A DNA stretch of 64,000 nucleotides from positions 3,472,001 to 3,536,000 of the forward strand of contig NZ_CP063374.1 in assembly GCF_015160875.1 (NCBI RefSeq), written 5' to 3'. Origin of the DNA: Streptomyces chromofuscus. GTDB lineage: Bacteria; Actinomycetota; Actinomycetes; Streptomycetales; Streptomycetaceae. The first letter of the stretch is position 1. Each line of letters begins with the position of its first letter. The notes under the pieces were generated by a model, which saw only the letters and a list, made by a program, of their open reading frames with translations, made no database searches and was not told the origin of the DNA. The position numbers and the translations under genes were made by a program. This document shows positions 7,961 to 17,900 of this stretch, one piece after another.

Positions 7961-8660
7961 GCACGGCCTGCGCACCCGGCACTCCGGCCCCGTCGCAGCC
8001 GTCCAGCTGGAACTGGTCACGCCGGCCGAGGACCACGCCGTGATCACCTGGTTCACCGGGGTGCCCGGCACCGACGACGGGTACGGCCAGGTGATCCCGG
8101 CGATCACGGAGGGCGAGGTGCGCTACGGCACCCACCCGGCCCGCCTGGACCGGGTCGCCGGAGAGGACCGCCCGACCGCTCACCACCAGGTCGAGCCGAC
8201 CGGCCTGGAGCCCGGCCGGACGTACTGCTACCAGGACCCGTTCCCGGGGCGTCCCCGCCACTGCGACCCCCCTGCACCTGGTGGGCGGCAACGCGGTGGG
8301 CACCTCACCGCACGGCCTGGACACCCCCGCGGGCCCTTACTCCTTCACCACCCCCCAGCCCCCACCAGGCCGCCACCTCCTCTCGATCGCCCTCTGCAAC
8401 GACCTGCACCTGGGCGAGACGACGGCGGGCCTCGTGGCCGGAATCCCCCTGCTGCACGGCGTCTCCCGGACGCCCGGCCGGGCCCCGTACCCGGAGATCA
8501 TGAGCCGGGCGGTGGTGGCGGCGGCAAGGCAGCGCGGGGCACACCTGCTGCCGGCCGCCGGGGACATCTCGGCGGGCGGCGCGCCGGGCGACCCGGCGAC
8601 GGCGCGGCGCATCCTGGACGGCTTCGGCGTCCACGGACGTGGGGCAGCTGACGGCCTGAT
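7961..8660 (+). pseudogene. Broken metallophosphoesterase gene
   Basis: Two consecutive frames encode parts of one protein. Frame one (about 7961-8240) reads QLELVTPAEDHAVITWFTG through LEPGRTYCYQ, the Fn3-like N-terminal domain of purple-acid-phosphatase-like proteins. After a frameshift around 8240-8280, the other frame reads SIALCNDLHLGE, the Asp-x-His metal motif, and then LLPAAGDIS, a second metal motif. The protein then stops making sense after ILDGFGVHG: the Gly-Asn-His-Asp motif and the C-terminal histidines expected further on are absent. A frameshift plus 3' truncation makes this a remnant. No start with a ribosome site is obvious. Confidence 0.72.
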
Positions 8661-8693
8661 CAGGCGGCATGAGGCGGGGGCGGACGGTGCCGT

Positions 8694-9533
8694 TCACCCC
8701 AGCATGAGACCGATCCCCACCAACAGCAGCCCCGCGGCGGCGATCCGCGCCATCCCGAAACGCTCCTTGAACACCACGGCGCCGATCGCCGCGCCCACGA
8801 TGACCGACGACTCCCGCAGGGCCGCGACGGGCGCGAGCTCGGCGCGGGTCTGCGCCCACAGGATCAGTCCGTACGCGCCCACGGACATCACGGCGCCCAA
8901 CAGCCCCGACGCGACGAACGGCCGCAGGCGCGCGACGGTCTCCGTGCGCCAGACGCACACCGCGTACGCCGGTATCACCGCCCCCTGGACGGCCATCAGC
9001 CACGCCACGTACCCGAGCGCCGACCCCGAAGCCCGCACGCCCAGTCCGTCCACCACCGTGTACACGGCGATGGACAGTCCCGTCGCCAGCGCCGCCCCGA
9101 TCGCCGGCCAGTGGGGCCGCCGCCCGCGCAGCCCCCACAACGCGGCGCCGGTCAGTCCCGCGCAGCTCAGCGCGATTCCGGCCACGACCCACCCGTCGGG
9201 CACCTCGTGGGCGAAGACGGCGGCGAGAACGGTGACGACGAGCGGCGCGCTGCCCCGCGCGATCGGATAGGCCTGTCCGAAGTCCCCCAGCCGGAAAGCC
9301 CTCATCAGCAGCGAGTAGTACGCGATGTGCACCGCGGCCGACAGCAGCAGATACGGCCAGGCCCGCGCCGCCGGCACGGCGACGAACGGCAGCAGCGCGA
9401 GCCCGATGACCAGGCCACCACCCGATATGAGCGCGAAGCCGACGAGCTTGTCGGTGATGCGGTGGGCGATGGCGTTCCAGCCCGCGTGCGCCACGGCGGC
9501 GAGCAGGACTGCCGCGGTGACCCCAGGGGTCAC
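8694..9533 (-). CDS. EamA/DMT-family membrane transporter
   Basis: A 279-residue protein with ten predicted hydrophobic helices in two repeated halves, as in EamA (drug/metabolite) transporters. The second half ends with ESSVIVGAAIGAVVFKERFG, matching the family's E-P-hydrophobic-E repeat position. The GTG at 9533 overlaps the TGA of the upstream ybaK-like gene (GTGA), so the two are translationally coupled. The substrate is not predictable; many members export amino acids or metabolites. The partner that edits misacylated tRNA hints at an amino-acid-related role, but this is inference. Confidence 0.88.
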   Translation of the reverse strand: MTPGVTAAVLLAAVAHAGWNAIAHRITDKLVGFALISGGGLVIGLALLPFVAVPAARAWPYLLLSAAVHIAYYSLLMRAFRLGDFGQAYPIARGSAPLVVTVLAAVFAHEVPDGWVVAGIALSCAGLTGAALWGLRGRRPHWPAIGAALATGLSIAVYTVVDGLGVRASGSALGYVAWLMAVQGAVIPAYAVCVWRTETVARLRPFVASGLLGAVMSVGAYGLILWAQTRAELAPVAALRESSVIVGAAIGAVVFKERFGMARIAAAGLLLVGIGLMLG

Positions 9534-10045
9534 GCGGTGCGCTCGCGGACGTCCACCAGGGTGCCGCCGGCGTGCGCGATCAGGTCCTCGGGCGCCATCG
9601 GGAAGACGGTGTACGGCGTCCCGGCCGCCGCCCACACCACGTCGTGGTCGAGCAGCGAACGGTCGGCGAGCACCCGCGTCCTGGTCACATGCCCGAACGG
9701 CGGCACCCCGCCGATGGCGTACCCGGTCCTCTCCCGTACGACGTCGGCACGGGACCGCGTCACCTTGCCGACCCCGAGTTCCTGGCGCACCAGCTCCACG
9801 TCGACGCGGGAGGCCCCGTCCATGAGCACCAGCACCGGCACCCCATCGGCGGCGAAAACGAGCGACTTGCAGATCTGACTGAGCTCGCACCCGATGGCGG
9901 CGGCGGCCTCGGCGGCCGTACGGGTGGCCTCCGGGAACCGGCGGATCCGCCCGTGCAGGGCACCGAGCCCGACGGCGTCGAGGGCGGCGGCGAAACGGGG
10001 GTGGGCCGCCGAGGCGCTTGCGTTCTCCGCGTCCGAAGTGGTCAT
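9530..10045 (-). CDS. YbaK/ProX-type aminoacyl-tRNA deacylase
   Basis: A 171-residue single-domain protein of the YbaK/aminoacyl-tRNA-editing family. It contains CELSQICKSLVF (catalytic-site Lys region), then VPVLVLMDGASRVD, and the family GYAIGGVPPFGH loop that shapes the substrate pocket. These trans-editing enzymes hydrolyse mischarged tRNAs, for example Cys- or Ala-tRNA(Pro). The ATG at 10045 was preferred to an upstream GTG at 10078, which would add 11 unconserved residues. The stop overlaps the start of the EamA gene. It is probably a two-gene operon. Confidence 0.88.
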   Translation of the reverse strand: MTTSDAENASASAAHPRFAAALDAVGLGALHGRIRRFPEATRTAAEAAAAIGCELSQICKSLVFAADGVPVLVLMDGASRVDVELVRQELGVGKVTRSRADVVRERTGYAIGGVPPFGHVTRTRVLADRSLLDHDVVWAAAGTPYTVFPMAPEDLIAHAGGTLVDVRERTA

Positions 10046-10087
10046 GGGCGGCACGCTAGCGGCCGGTGTACGGCACATGCGACCGGG

Positions 10088-10276
10088 TTATCGGCCCGGG
10101 AGGTGCGTCAGGAAACGCGCCCAGGCCGTGGGTGTGACGGTGAGGTGGGCGGCGTCGGGGGTCTTGGAGTCGCGGACGTGGACGGTGGCGGAGGTCGCGG
10201 CGACCTCGACGCAGTCGCCGGGCTCACTGCTGCTGCTGTAGCTGCTCTTGCACCAGTGCAGTTGCGGCGTGCTCAT
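10088..10276 (-). CDS. DUF397 protein
   Basis: A 62-residue DUF397 protein with the signature WCKSSYSSSSEPGDCVEVA at residues 8-26 and VRDSKTPDAAHLTV later, a very common small actinobacterial family. Its start overlaps the stop of the XRE regulator gene by ATGA, so they form one unit. In Streptomyces, DUF397 genes pair with WhiJ-like XRE regulators and modulate them, by an unknown mechanism. Confidence 0.93.
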   Translation of the reverse strand: MSTPQLHWCKSSYSSSSEPGDCVEVAATSATVHVRDSKTPDAAHLTVTPTAWARFLTHLPGR

Positions 10277-11118
10277 AGTCTCCCCAGCGCATGCTCGACA
10301 AAGGCCAGCGACTCTCTCGGTGTGAGAGCCTGCGCCCGGATCATCCCATAGCGCATCTCAAGTACTCGGAGATCCCTGGGGTTTGATACCGGGCGACCGT
10401 TGAACGCGCCGTCGGAGCGCCCGATCGCTGTGCCGTCGGTGAACTTCAGCACCTCGATCAGGCCCAGCATCCCCGCATGATCCTCGCGGTCGGTCGGCAT
10501 GACTTGGAGCGAGACGTGTCGCAACTGCCCTACCTCCAGTAGGCGCTCGAGTTGTCGGCGCAACACCATCTTGCCCCCGATCGGGCGTTCGAGCGTCACC
10601 TGTTCCTGGACAAAACTGAGCACCGGGGCAGGGTGCCGCTCGAAGATGGACTTGCGCGCCATGCGAGCGGCGGTCTCTCGCTCCACCTGGTCGGGCGGGA
10701 GCGCCGGGAGGGACGTCTCGAACAGCGCCTTGGCGTATTCGGGCGTCTGCAGCAGGCCGTGGATGTTGTGGTTGCTGTACAGCAGCATCTCCGCCGCCCG
10801 CGACTCCATCTCCGCGAGCCGCCGCACCTTCTGCGGATACCGAGCCCTCCGCATGTCCTCCATGAACGCCCTGAGATGCCCCTGCGCGTTCAGTAACCGG
10901 TCGGCCCGCTCGAGGAACTCCGGGCGGGGAATCCGCACCCCGCGTTCGATCTTGCGGACCATGTCCTCCCCGTACCCCATGGTCTCGCCCAGCTCGGACG
11001 CCCGCAGGCCCGCCGCCTCCCGGCAGATCTTGACCAGGCGCCCCACCGCCTGCACCACCGGCTCGATCTCGTCGCCCGGTTCGACGTCCCAACCCGCCTC
11101 GTCGACGGCCTCGTCCAT
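10273..11118 (-). CDS. XRE-family regulator with DUF5753 domain (WhiJ-like)
   Basis: A 281-residue protein. Residues 20-80 form an XRE helix-turn-helix (LRASELGETMGYGEDMVRKI), and the rest is the DUF5753 domain (about 95-275) with HNIHGLLQTPEYAKAL and RPIGGKMVLRRQLERLLE. These regulators govern development or antibiotic genes in several Streptomyces. It is followed by the overlapping DUF397 gene and is divergent from a RsbW-like ATPase gene at 11256, together the typical three-part cluster. The ATG at 11118 starts just before the acidic N-terminal segment. The spacer 11119-11255 should hold promoters for both directions. Confidence 0.92.
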   Translation of the reverse strand: MDEAVDEAGWDVEPGDEIEPVVQAVGRLVKICREAAGLRASELGETMGYGEDMVRKIERGVRIPRPEFLERADRLLNAQGHLRAFMEDMRRARYPQKVRRLAEMESRAAEMLLYSNHNIHGLLQTPEYAKALFETSLPALPPDQVERETAARMARKSIFERHPAPVLSFVQEQVTLERPIGGKMVLRRQLERLLEVGQLRHVSLQVMPTDREDHAGMLGLIEVLKFTDGTAIGRSDGAFNGRPVSNPRDLRVLEMRYGMIRAQALTPRESLAFVEHALGRL

Positions 11119-11255
11119 GCCCCACCTCCACCGCGCTTCCGTACCCGTACAACCCCCGAGACAGCCGGGACAGCGCAGGACAGAGCCAGGACAGTCACCG
11201 TACGCACAGGCGTTGTCACTGATCCACGGAAGCAGCTTCCGCCACGCTCGGTGAC

Positions 11256-11735
11256 ATGAACCGCGAGATCGCTGCCCCTGAAAACCACCCCACGTGCCCC
11301 GTCCGCAACTTCACCGTGCTGCTGTCCCCCACCCCGCGCGGCGCCCGCCTCGCCCGCCTCCTCGGGACGGAACAACTCCGGGCGTGGGGACTGCCGTTGC
11401 ACCCGGCGGAGCACGTCCTCGCCGAGCTGGCCGCCAACGCCGCGACCCACGGCCGGGTCCCCGGCCGCGACTTCCGCCTGACGCTCTACGTCGTCGCCGA
11501 CACCCTCCGCATCGAGGTCACGGACACGAGAGTTGACCGGCTCCCCCAACCGGCCCGACCCGCCCCGTGCGCCGACTCCGGCCGCGGCCTCCTCCTCGTC
11601 GACGCGCTCGCGGACCGCTGGGGCGTGACGCCGGGCCCGCACCCGCGGAAGACCGTCTGGGCAGAGGTGACCGTGGGCCGGTGGAATCGGACACCCGGCG
11701 TGGCAACGGCCGCCCTCCGCGGCCGAGGGCTGTGA
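11256..11735 (+). CDS. RsbW-like ATP-binding protein (anti-sigma-type HATPase)
   Basis: A 159-residue HATPase_c protein. The N box reads HVLAELAANAATHG (about 53-66), followed by LRIEVTDTR and the G-rich SGRGLLLVDALADRWG motif. In this actinobacterial family the domain acts as an anti-sigma-like kinase or partner of the neighbouring XRE/DUF397 pair. It is divergent from the XRE gene, which fits that cluster. The start is ATG at 11256. Its actual partner is not evident. Confidence 0.88.
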   Translation: MNREIAAPENHPTCPVRNFTVLLSPTPRGARLARLLGTEQLRAWGLPLHPAEHVLAELAANAATHGRVPGRDFRLTLYVVADTLRIEVTDTRVDRLPQPARPAPCADSGRGLLLVDALADRWGVTPGPHPRKTVWAEVTVGRWNRTPGVATAALRGRGL

Positions 11736-11830
11736 CGCGGATGTCTTCCCCGCAGAAGGAGGACCGGTGAGGGCCTGCGCCGTCCCCACGGTGCCCCCAC
11801 CGGTCCGCTCCCAGGGAGCCGTCGGCCGCG

Positions 11831-14035
11831 TCAGGCGCGGACCAGATCCCGGTCCTCGTCGCCGCGGTCCGCGGCGGAACGCAGCCCCTCGCCCTCGACG
11901 TCCACGTTGGGCAGCGCCCGGTCCAGCCACTTCGGCAGCCACCAGGCCTTCTCGCCGAGCAGCGCCAGGACCGCGGGCACGATCGCCATGCGGACGACGA
12001 AGGCGTCGAAGAACACCGCGACGGCCAGGCCGAAGCCGATCATCTTGACCATGGACTCGCTGGAGCCGATGAAGCCCGCGAAGACCGCCATCATGATCAC
12101 CGCGGCGGCGGTCACCACGCGCGCCCCGTGCCGGAAGCCGGTCACCACGGCCTGGCCGGGCTTCTCGCCGTGGACGTACGCCTCCCGCATCCGCGTCACG
12201 AGGAACACCTCGTAGTCCATCGCCAGGCCGAAGACCACGCCGACCATGAAGATCGGCATCATCGACATGACCGGCCCGGTCTCCTCGACCCCCAGCAGCC
12301 CCGACAGCCGGCCCCACTGGAAGACCGCGACCACCGCGCCCAGCGCCGCCATCACGCTCAGCAGGAAGCCGAGCGCCGCCTTCAGCGGGACCAGGATCGA
12401 GCGGAAGACCACGATGAGGAGCAGGAACGCCAGGCCCACCACCAGGACCAGGTACGGGATCAGCGCGTCGTTCAGCTTCTGCGACACGTCGATGTTCATC
12501 GCCGTCGAGCCGGTGACCAGTACCTCCGCGTCCGTGTCGGCCGCGGCCCGCGCGCCCGTGTCGCGGATGGAGTGCACCAGGTCCTCCGTCGTCACCGACG
12601 ACGGCTTGGCGTCGGGGATCACGGTGATCGTCGCCGTGTCGCCGGCCTCGTTGGGCGCCGGCGGGGTCACCGTCACCACGTTCTCCAGGCCCTGGATCTC
12701 GTCGGCCACGTCACCGAAGGCGGCCTGCGGGTCCTCACTGCGCTCGGCGTCGACGACGACCATCAGCGGACCGTTGAAACCGGGGCCGAAGCCCTCGGAC
12801 AGCAGGTCGTACGCCCGGCGCTGCGTCGTGGACGTCGGCTGGGAACCGTCGTCGGGCAGGCCCAGTTCGAGCGAGGCCGCCGGCACGGCCGCGGCGCCGA
12901 GGCCGAGGACGCCCAGCAGCAGGACGGCGACCGGACGGCGCACGACGAAGCTCGCCCAGCGCGTGCCCATGTTCGGGCGCCCCCGCCGCGCGGCGCGCGT
13001 CCCGCCCAGCAGCTTGCTCTTCTCGCCCGCCGGGCGCACCCTCCGGCCCGCGTAGCCGAGCAGCGCGGGAATCATCGTCAGCGCGATCAGCACCGCGATC
13101 GCCACCGTGCCCGCCGCCGCGACGCCCATCTTCGTCAGCATCGGGATGTTGACGACCGACAGACCGACCAGCGCGATCACGACCGTGAGACCGGCGAAGA
13201 CCACCGCCGAGCCCGCCGTGCCGACCGCCCGGCCGGCCGCCTCCTCGCGCTCCCGGCCCTCGGCCAGCTCGGCCCGGTAGCGGGAGACGATGAACAGCGC
13301 GTAGTCGATGCCGACCGCGAGGCCGATCATGGTGGCCAGCGTCGAGGTCGTCGAGCCCAGATCCAGCGTGCTCGCCAGGGCCGTGATCGACGCGACGCCG
13401 ATGCCGACACCGATGAGCGCCGTCAGCAGCGGCAGTCCGGCCGCGAGCAGCGAGCCGAAGGTGATGACGAGGACCACCGCGGCGACCGCGATGCCGATGA
13501 TCTCCGTGGTCCCGGTGTGGGGCGTGGTCTGCAGCGCGTCACCGCCGACCTCCACGGTCAGCCCGGTGTCCCGCGCGTCCTGCGCGGCCGCCTGAAGGGC
13601 CTGCCGCGACGTGTCCGCCAGTTCCATGCCGGAGACCTCGTACCTGACCCGCGCGTACGCGATCGTGCCGTCCCGGCTGACGGCCTTGGCGGCGTACGGG
13701 TCGGCGACGGAGGCGACCTCGGAGCCGTCGGACAGCTCCCGGACGGTCTTCTGGACGGTCGACTTGTTCGCGGCGTCGGTCATCTTCTCGCCGGCCGGCG
13801 CCTTGAAGACGACCCGGGCGGTCGCTCCGTCGGCGCTCATACCGGGGAATCGTTCCTCCAACAGATCGAAGGCCTTCTGGGCCTCGGTGCCGGGGATCGA
13901 GAAGGACGTGGTGCCGGGCGCGGGCGCGCCGGCCGCGCCGACACCGGCGAGGGTCAACAGCGCCACCCACATCAGGGCAACGAAGTGGCGTCGCCGGAAG
14001 GCGAGCCGGCCGAGTTTGTAGAGGAACGTGGCCAC
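11831..14035 (-). CDS. MMPL-family RND exporter
   Basis: A 734-residue protein with about twelve hydrophobic helices arranged as two RND-like repeats, each with a large extracytoplasmic loop after its first helix. Sequences such as GLAVGIDYALFIVSRYR and GLAMDYEVFLVTRMREAY are the paired MMPL motifs with the proton-relay Asp residues. Such pumps export lipids or hydrophobic compounds. The start is a GTG at 14035. The TetR gene just upstream (14148-14747) is on the same strand, ending 112 bases before, and likely controls it through the palindrome at 14830. An ABC or other partner is not present. Confidence 0.93.
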   Translation of the reverse strand: MATFLYKLGRLAFRRRHFVALMWVALLTLAGVGAAGAPAPGTTSFSIPGTEAQKAFDLLEERFPGMSADGATARVVFKAPAGEKMTDAANKSTVQKTVRELSDGSEVASVADPYAAKAVSRDGTIAYARVRYEVSGMELADTSRQALQAAAQDARDTGLTVEVGGDALQTTPHTGTTEIIGIAVAAVVLVITFGSLLAAGLPLLTALIGVGIGVASITALASTLDLGSTTSTLATMIGLAVGIDYALFIVSRYRAELAEGREREEAAGRAVGTAGSAVVFAGLTVVIALVGLSVVNIPMLTKMGVAAAGTVAIAVLIALTMIPALLGYAGRRVRPAGEKSKLLGGTRAARRGRPNMGTRWASFVVRRPVAVLLLGVLGLGAAAVPAASLELGLPDDGSQPTSTTQRRAYDLLSEGFGPGFNGPLMVVVDAERSEDPQAAFGDVADEIQGLENVVTVTPPAPNEAGDTATITVIPDAKPSSVTTEDLVHSIRDTGARAAADTDAEVLVTGSTAMNIDVSQKLNDALIPYLVLVVGLAFLLLIVVFRSILVPLKAALGFLLSVMAALGAVVAVFQWGRLSGLLGVEETGPVMSMMPIFMVGVVFGLAMDYEVFLVTRMREAYVHGEKPGQAVVTGFRHGARVVTAAAVIMMAVFAGFIGSSESMVKMIGFGLAVAVFFDAFVVRMAIVPAVLALLGEKAWWLPKWLDRALPNVDVEGEGLRSAADRGDEDRDLVRA

Positions 14036-14147
14036 GAGGGCGTACTCCCGGTCAGGTCGTGGGGTGTTCAGGGCAGGGGAGATCGGCCCGACGACGTGAG
14101 CGGTTCGCGTCAGGTGCTGAAGGTGCTGGTACTGGCTGAGAGAGTGC

Positions 14148-14747
14148 TCAGGCGGAGGGTGCGCCGAGGGCGGGGAGGACCACGGCGTCGATGTACGAGG
14201 TGAGGAAGGCCTTCGTCGGCGGCAGGTCGTCGATCAGCGCACGGGTGGCGAACGCGCCGATCAGCATGTGCACGACGTACTTCAGCGCGGGGTTGTCCGC
14301 CCGGACCTCGCCCCGGTCGACCGCCCGCTGGATCAGTTTGCGGAACTCCAGCGTCTCCGGCTCCAGCAGCTGTTCTCGCAACGCCCGCAGCAGGTCCGGA
14401 TTGGTGTGCGCCGCCATGGCCAGCCCGCGCATCAGCGCGGCGTTCTGCTCCATGACGCAGTCGTCCTCGTGGGCCATCAGGGCGTGGAAGTCGCCCCGCA
14501 GCGACCCGGTGTCGACGTCGGCGATGCCGCCCCGCTTGTTGTGCCGGATCGCCTTGGCCGCCAGCTCGGCCTTGCCGCCCCACTGGCGGTAGAGCGTCGC
14601 CTTGCTGGACTTGGTACGGGCGGCGACGGCGTCCATGGTGAGGGCGTCGTAGCCGACTTCCCGGAGCAGTTCGAGCACGGCCTCGTACAGCTCGGCCTCA
14701 CGCTCGGGTGTGATCCGACTGCGACGCGCCGTTGCGACCTCAGCCAT
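14148..14747 (-). CDS. TetR-family regulator of the MMPL exporter
   Basis: A 199-residue TetR regulator with the helix-turn-helix at residues 20-60 (LTMDAVAARTKSSKATLYRQW) and a TetR_C_16-like ligand domain. The ATG at 14747 has GGAAGG 9 bases upstream; a GTG three codons earlier is possible. Position directly before the exporter and a palindrome upstream suggest a self-regulated exporter operon induced by its substrate. Confidence 0.9.
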   Translation of the reverse strand: MAEVATARRSRITPEREAELYEAVLELLREVGYDALTMDAVAARTKSSKATLYRQWGGKAELAAKAIRHNKRGGIADVDTGSLRGDFHALMAHEDDCVMEQNAALMRGLAMAAHTNPDLLRALREQLLEPETLEFRKLIQRAVDRGEVRADNPALKYVVHMLIGAFATRALIDDLPPTKAFLTSYIDAVVLPALGAPSA

Positions 14748-14829
14748 GCTGCTCACCCTTCCTGCCCGGTGACGGTTTCCCGTACGACACGGTCTCGTAC
14801 ACGACGAATGTAGCGCAGGCCTTTGAGAA

Positions 14830-14844
14830 ACGAAACCGTTTCGT
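14830..14844. promoter_or_regulatory. TetR operator palindrome
   Basis: ACGAAAC-C-GTTTCGT is a perfect 7-1-7 palindrome upstream of the TetR/MMPL genes and of the divergent tricorn gene. Similar ACGAAAC half-sites are common TetR-family operators. It could affect both directions. Confidence 0.65.
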
Positions 14845-14936
14845 ACGTGTCTGCCTCACGCGCCTCCCGGCACGCCGATCGATGTCAGGTTTGGCACGAC
14901 TTGCTCCGGTCCGTCCCGCAGGCGAAGCATGGGAAC

Positions 14937-17900
14937 GTGACGTATCTGCGCCTGCCCCACCTCAGCGGTGACCTGCTGTGCTTCGTCGCCGAGGACGACC
15001 TCTGGCTCGCCCCCCTCGACGGCCCGGGCCGCGCCTGGCGGCTCACTGTCGACCGCACCAAGGTCGGCCACCCGCGCTTCTCCCCCGACGGCCGCCGGAT
15101 CGCCTACACGAGCTGGCGCAGCCTGGACCCGGAGCTGCACCTGGTCGCGGTGGAGGGCGGCTCCGGCCGCCGGCTCACCTACTGGGGCAGCTCGGACTCC
15201 CAGGTGTGCGGCTGGACCCCGGACGGCGACATCCTCGCGGTCGCCTCGCACGGGGAGCCGTTCTCCCACTACACGTGGGCCTACAAGGTCTCCACGGACG
15301 GCGACCCGGGCCGCAAACTGCCCTGGGGACCGGTCGCGGACATCCAGGTCGCGGACATCGACGGCGAGCGCCGCACCCTCCTCCTCACCGGCACCCCGCC
15401 CCATGAACCGGCTTCTTGGAAGCGCTACCGGGGCGGCGCCATGGGCCGCCTGTGGCTGCACGGACAGCGCCTGCTCGCCGACCTCGAGGGCCATCTGCAC
15501 TCTCCGATGTTCGTGGCCGGCCGGATCGCGTTCCTCTCCGACCACGAGGGCGTCGGCAACCTCTACTCGTGCGCGTACGACGGCTCCGACCTGCGCCGGC
15601 ACACCGACCACGACGCCTTCTACGCCCGGCACGCCTCCAGCGACGGCACGCGCGTGGTGTACCAGTGCGCCGGGGACCTGTGGATCGTCGAGGACCTCGT
15701 CGCGGACTCGGCGCCCCGCCGGCTCGACGTGCGCCTGAGCGGGGCGCGCGCGGGTCGTCGTCCCTACCAGGTGCCCGCCGCGCACCACGTGGACGGCATC
15801 TCGGTCGACGAGACGGGACGCGCCAGCGCCGTCGTCGTGCGCGGCAGCCTCTACTGGCTCACGCACCGCGACGGCCCCGCCCGCACCATCACCGACACGC
15901 CGGGCGTACGGGTCCGGCTCCCGGAGATGCTCGGCTCGGGCGGCCAGGTCGCCTATGTGACGGACGCGGAGGGCGAGGACGCCATCGAGATCGCCTACCT
16001 GCCGCGCGCCACCGGTGACCGCCCACCGCGGCGGCTGGCCCAGGGGCGGCTCGGCCGGGTGCTGGAGATGGTGTCGGACCCGGAGGGCGAGCGACTCGCC
16101 GTCGCCGCCCACGACGGACGGCTGCTGTTGATCGACGCGTCCGACGAGACCTCCGACGTCACGGCCGACGAGGCGAGCGGCGCCACGGCCGGCGCGGCGA
16201 CCGACGTCACGGCCGGTGAGGCGACCGACGTCACGGCCGGTGAGGCGAGCGGCGTCACGGCCGGCGCGGCGAGCGGCGTCACGGCCGGCGCGGCGACCGA
16301 CGTCACGGCCGGTGAGGCGAGCGGCGTCACGGCCGGCGCGGCCGGCGGCGTCACAGGCGTCACAGCCGGTGAGGCGGGCGCGGCGGAGCCGGGTGGCGTG
16401 GTGACCGAGCTGATCCGGTCGATCAACGGGCCGGTGCGGGACCTCGCCTTCTCGCCGGACGGCTCCTGGCTGACCTGGTCGCACCCGGGCATCGGCCGGT
16501 CCCTGCGCCAGATCAAACTGGCCCGGATCAAGGACCGCTTCATCGTCGACGTCACCGACGGCCGCTTCGAGGACGAGAACCCGGTCTTCACCCGCGACGG
16601 CCGCTACCTCGCCTTCCTCTCCTGGCGCGGCTTCGACCCCGTGTACGACGTGCACACCGGCGACCTCTCCTTCCCGCTCGGCTGCCGCCCGTACCTGGTC
16701 CCGCTGTCGTCGGCCACCCCGTCCCCCTTCGCGTTGAGCCCGGACGGGCGCCCCGCCGCCGGGGGCCTGGACCCGGTCGAGGACGAGGCAGGCGCCGAGG
16801 AGGGCGGGGCGGTGACGGTCGAGGTCGAGGGCCTGGAGAGCCGGGTCACGCCCTTCCCGGTCGCGGCGTCCAAGTATTCGGGGCTGCACCCGGTCGCGGG
16901 CTGCGGACTGGTCTGGCTGCGCTGGCCGATCTCCGGCGCGCTCGGCGAGACGTTCGTCAACCCGGACGACACCAGCGGCCGCCCCACGCTGGAGTACTTC
17001 AACATCACCAAGGCCAAGAAGTCCGAACTCGTCGGGCACCTCGACTGGTTCACCGTCAGCGGCGACGGCACCCGCCTCGTCGTGGTCGACGAGGGCGACC
17101 TGCGCGCGGTGCCGTCCAGCGAGGTGGGCGACAGCGACACGACGACCTGGATCGACGTACGCCGCATCATGCACGAGGTCGATCCGGGCGCCGAGTGGCG
17201 GCAGGCGTACGAGGAGGCGGGCCGGCTGATCCGCGCCTACTTCTGGGAGCCGGGGATGTGCGGCATCGACTGGGACGCGGTGCTCGACCAGTACCGGCCG
17301 CTGGTCGACCGGGTCGCCTCGCCGGACGAGTTCGCCGACCTGCTCCGCGAGGTGCTGGGCGAACTGGGCACCTCCCACGCGTACGTCAGCGCCGCCCGCC
17401 GCAACGAGGGCCCGCCCCACTACCAGCGCCGCCAGGGTCTGCTCGGCGCCAACTTCGCCTGCCGGGACGGCGGCTGGACGGTGCGGCGCATCCTGCCGGG
17501 CGACTCCTCCGACTCCAAGGCACGCTCGCCGCTGGCCGGTTCCGGCATCCGCGAGGGCGCGGTCCTGACCCACGTGGACGGCCGCCCGGTCGACCCGGTG
17601 ACCGGCCCCTACCCCCTTCTCGCGGGCGCGGGCGGGACGACGGTGGAGCTGACGTTCACAGCGGCCGAAGGGGAAGGGCGTTCCCGGCGGGTCGCCGTCG
17701 TCCCGCTCGTCGACGAGCGTCCGCTGCGCTACCAGGACTGGGTGGCCAAACGCCGGGCGGTGGTGCGGGACTTGAGCGGAGGCCGCTGCGGCTATCTGCA
17801 CATCCCCGACATGGGCGGCTCGGGCTGGGCCCAGTTCAACCGCGACCTGCGCAAGGAGGTGTCCCGGCCCGCGCTGATCGTGGACGTGCGCGGCAACGCG

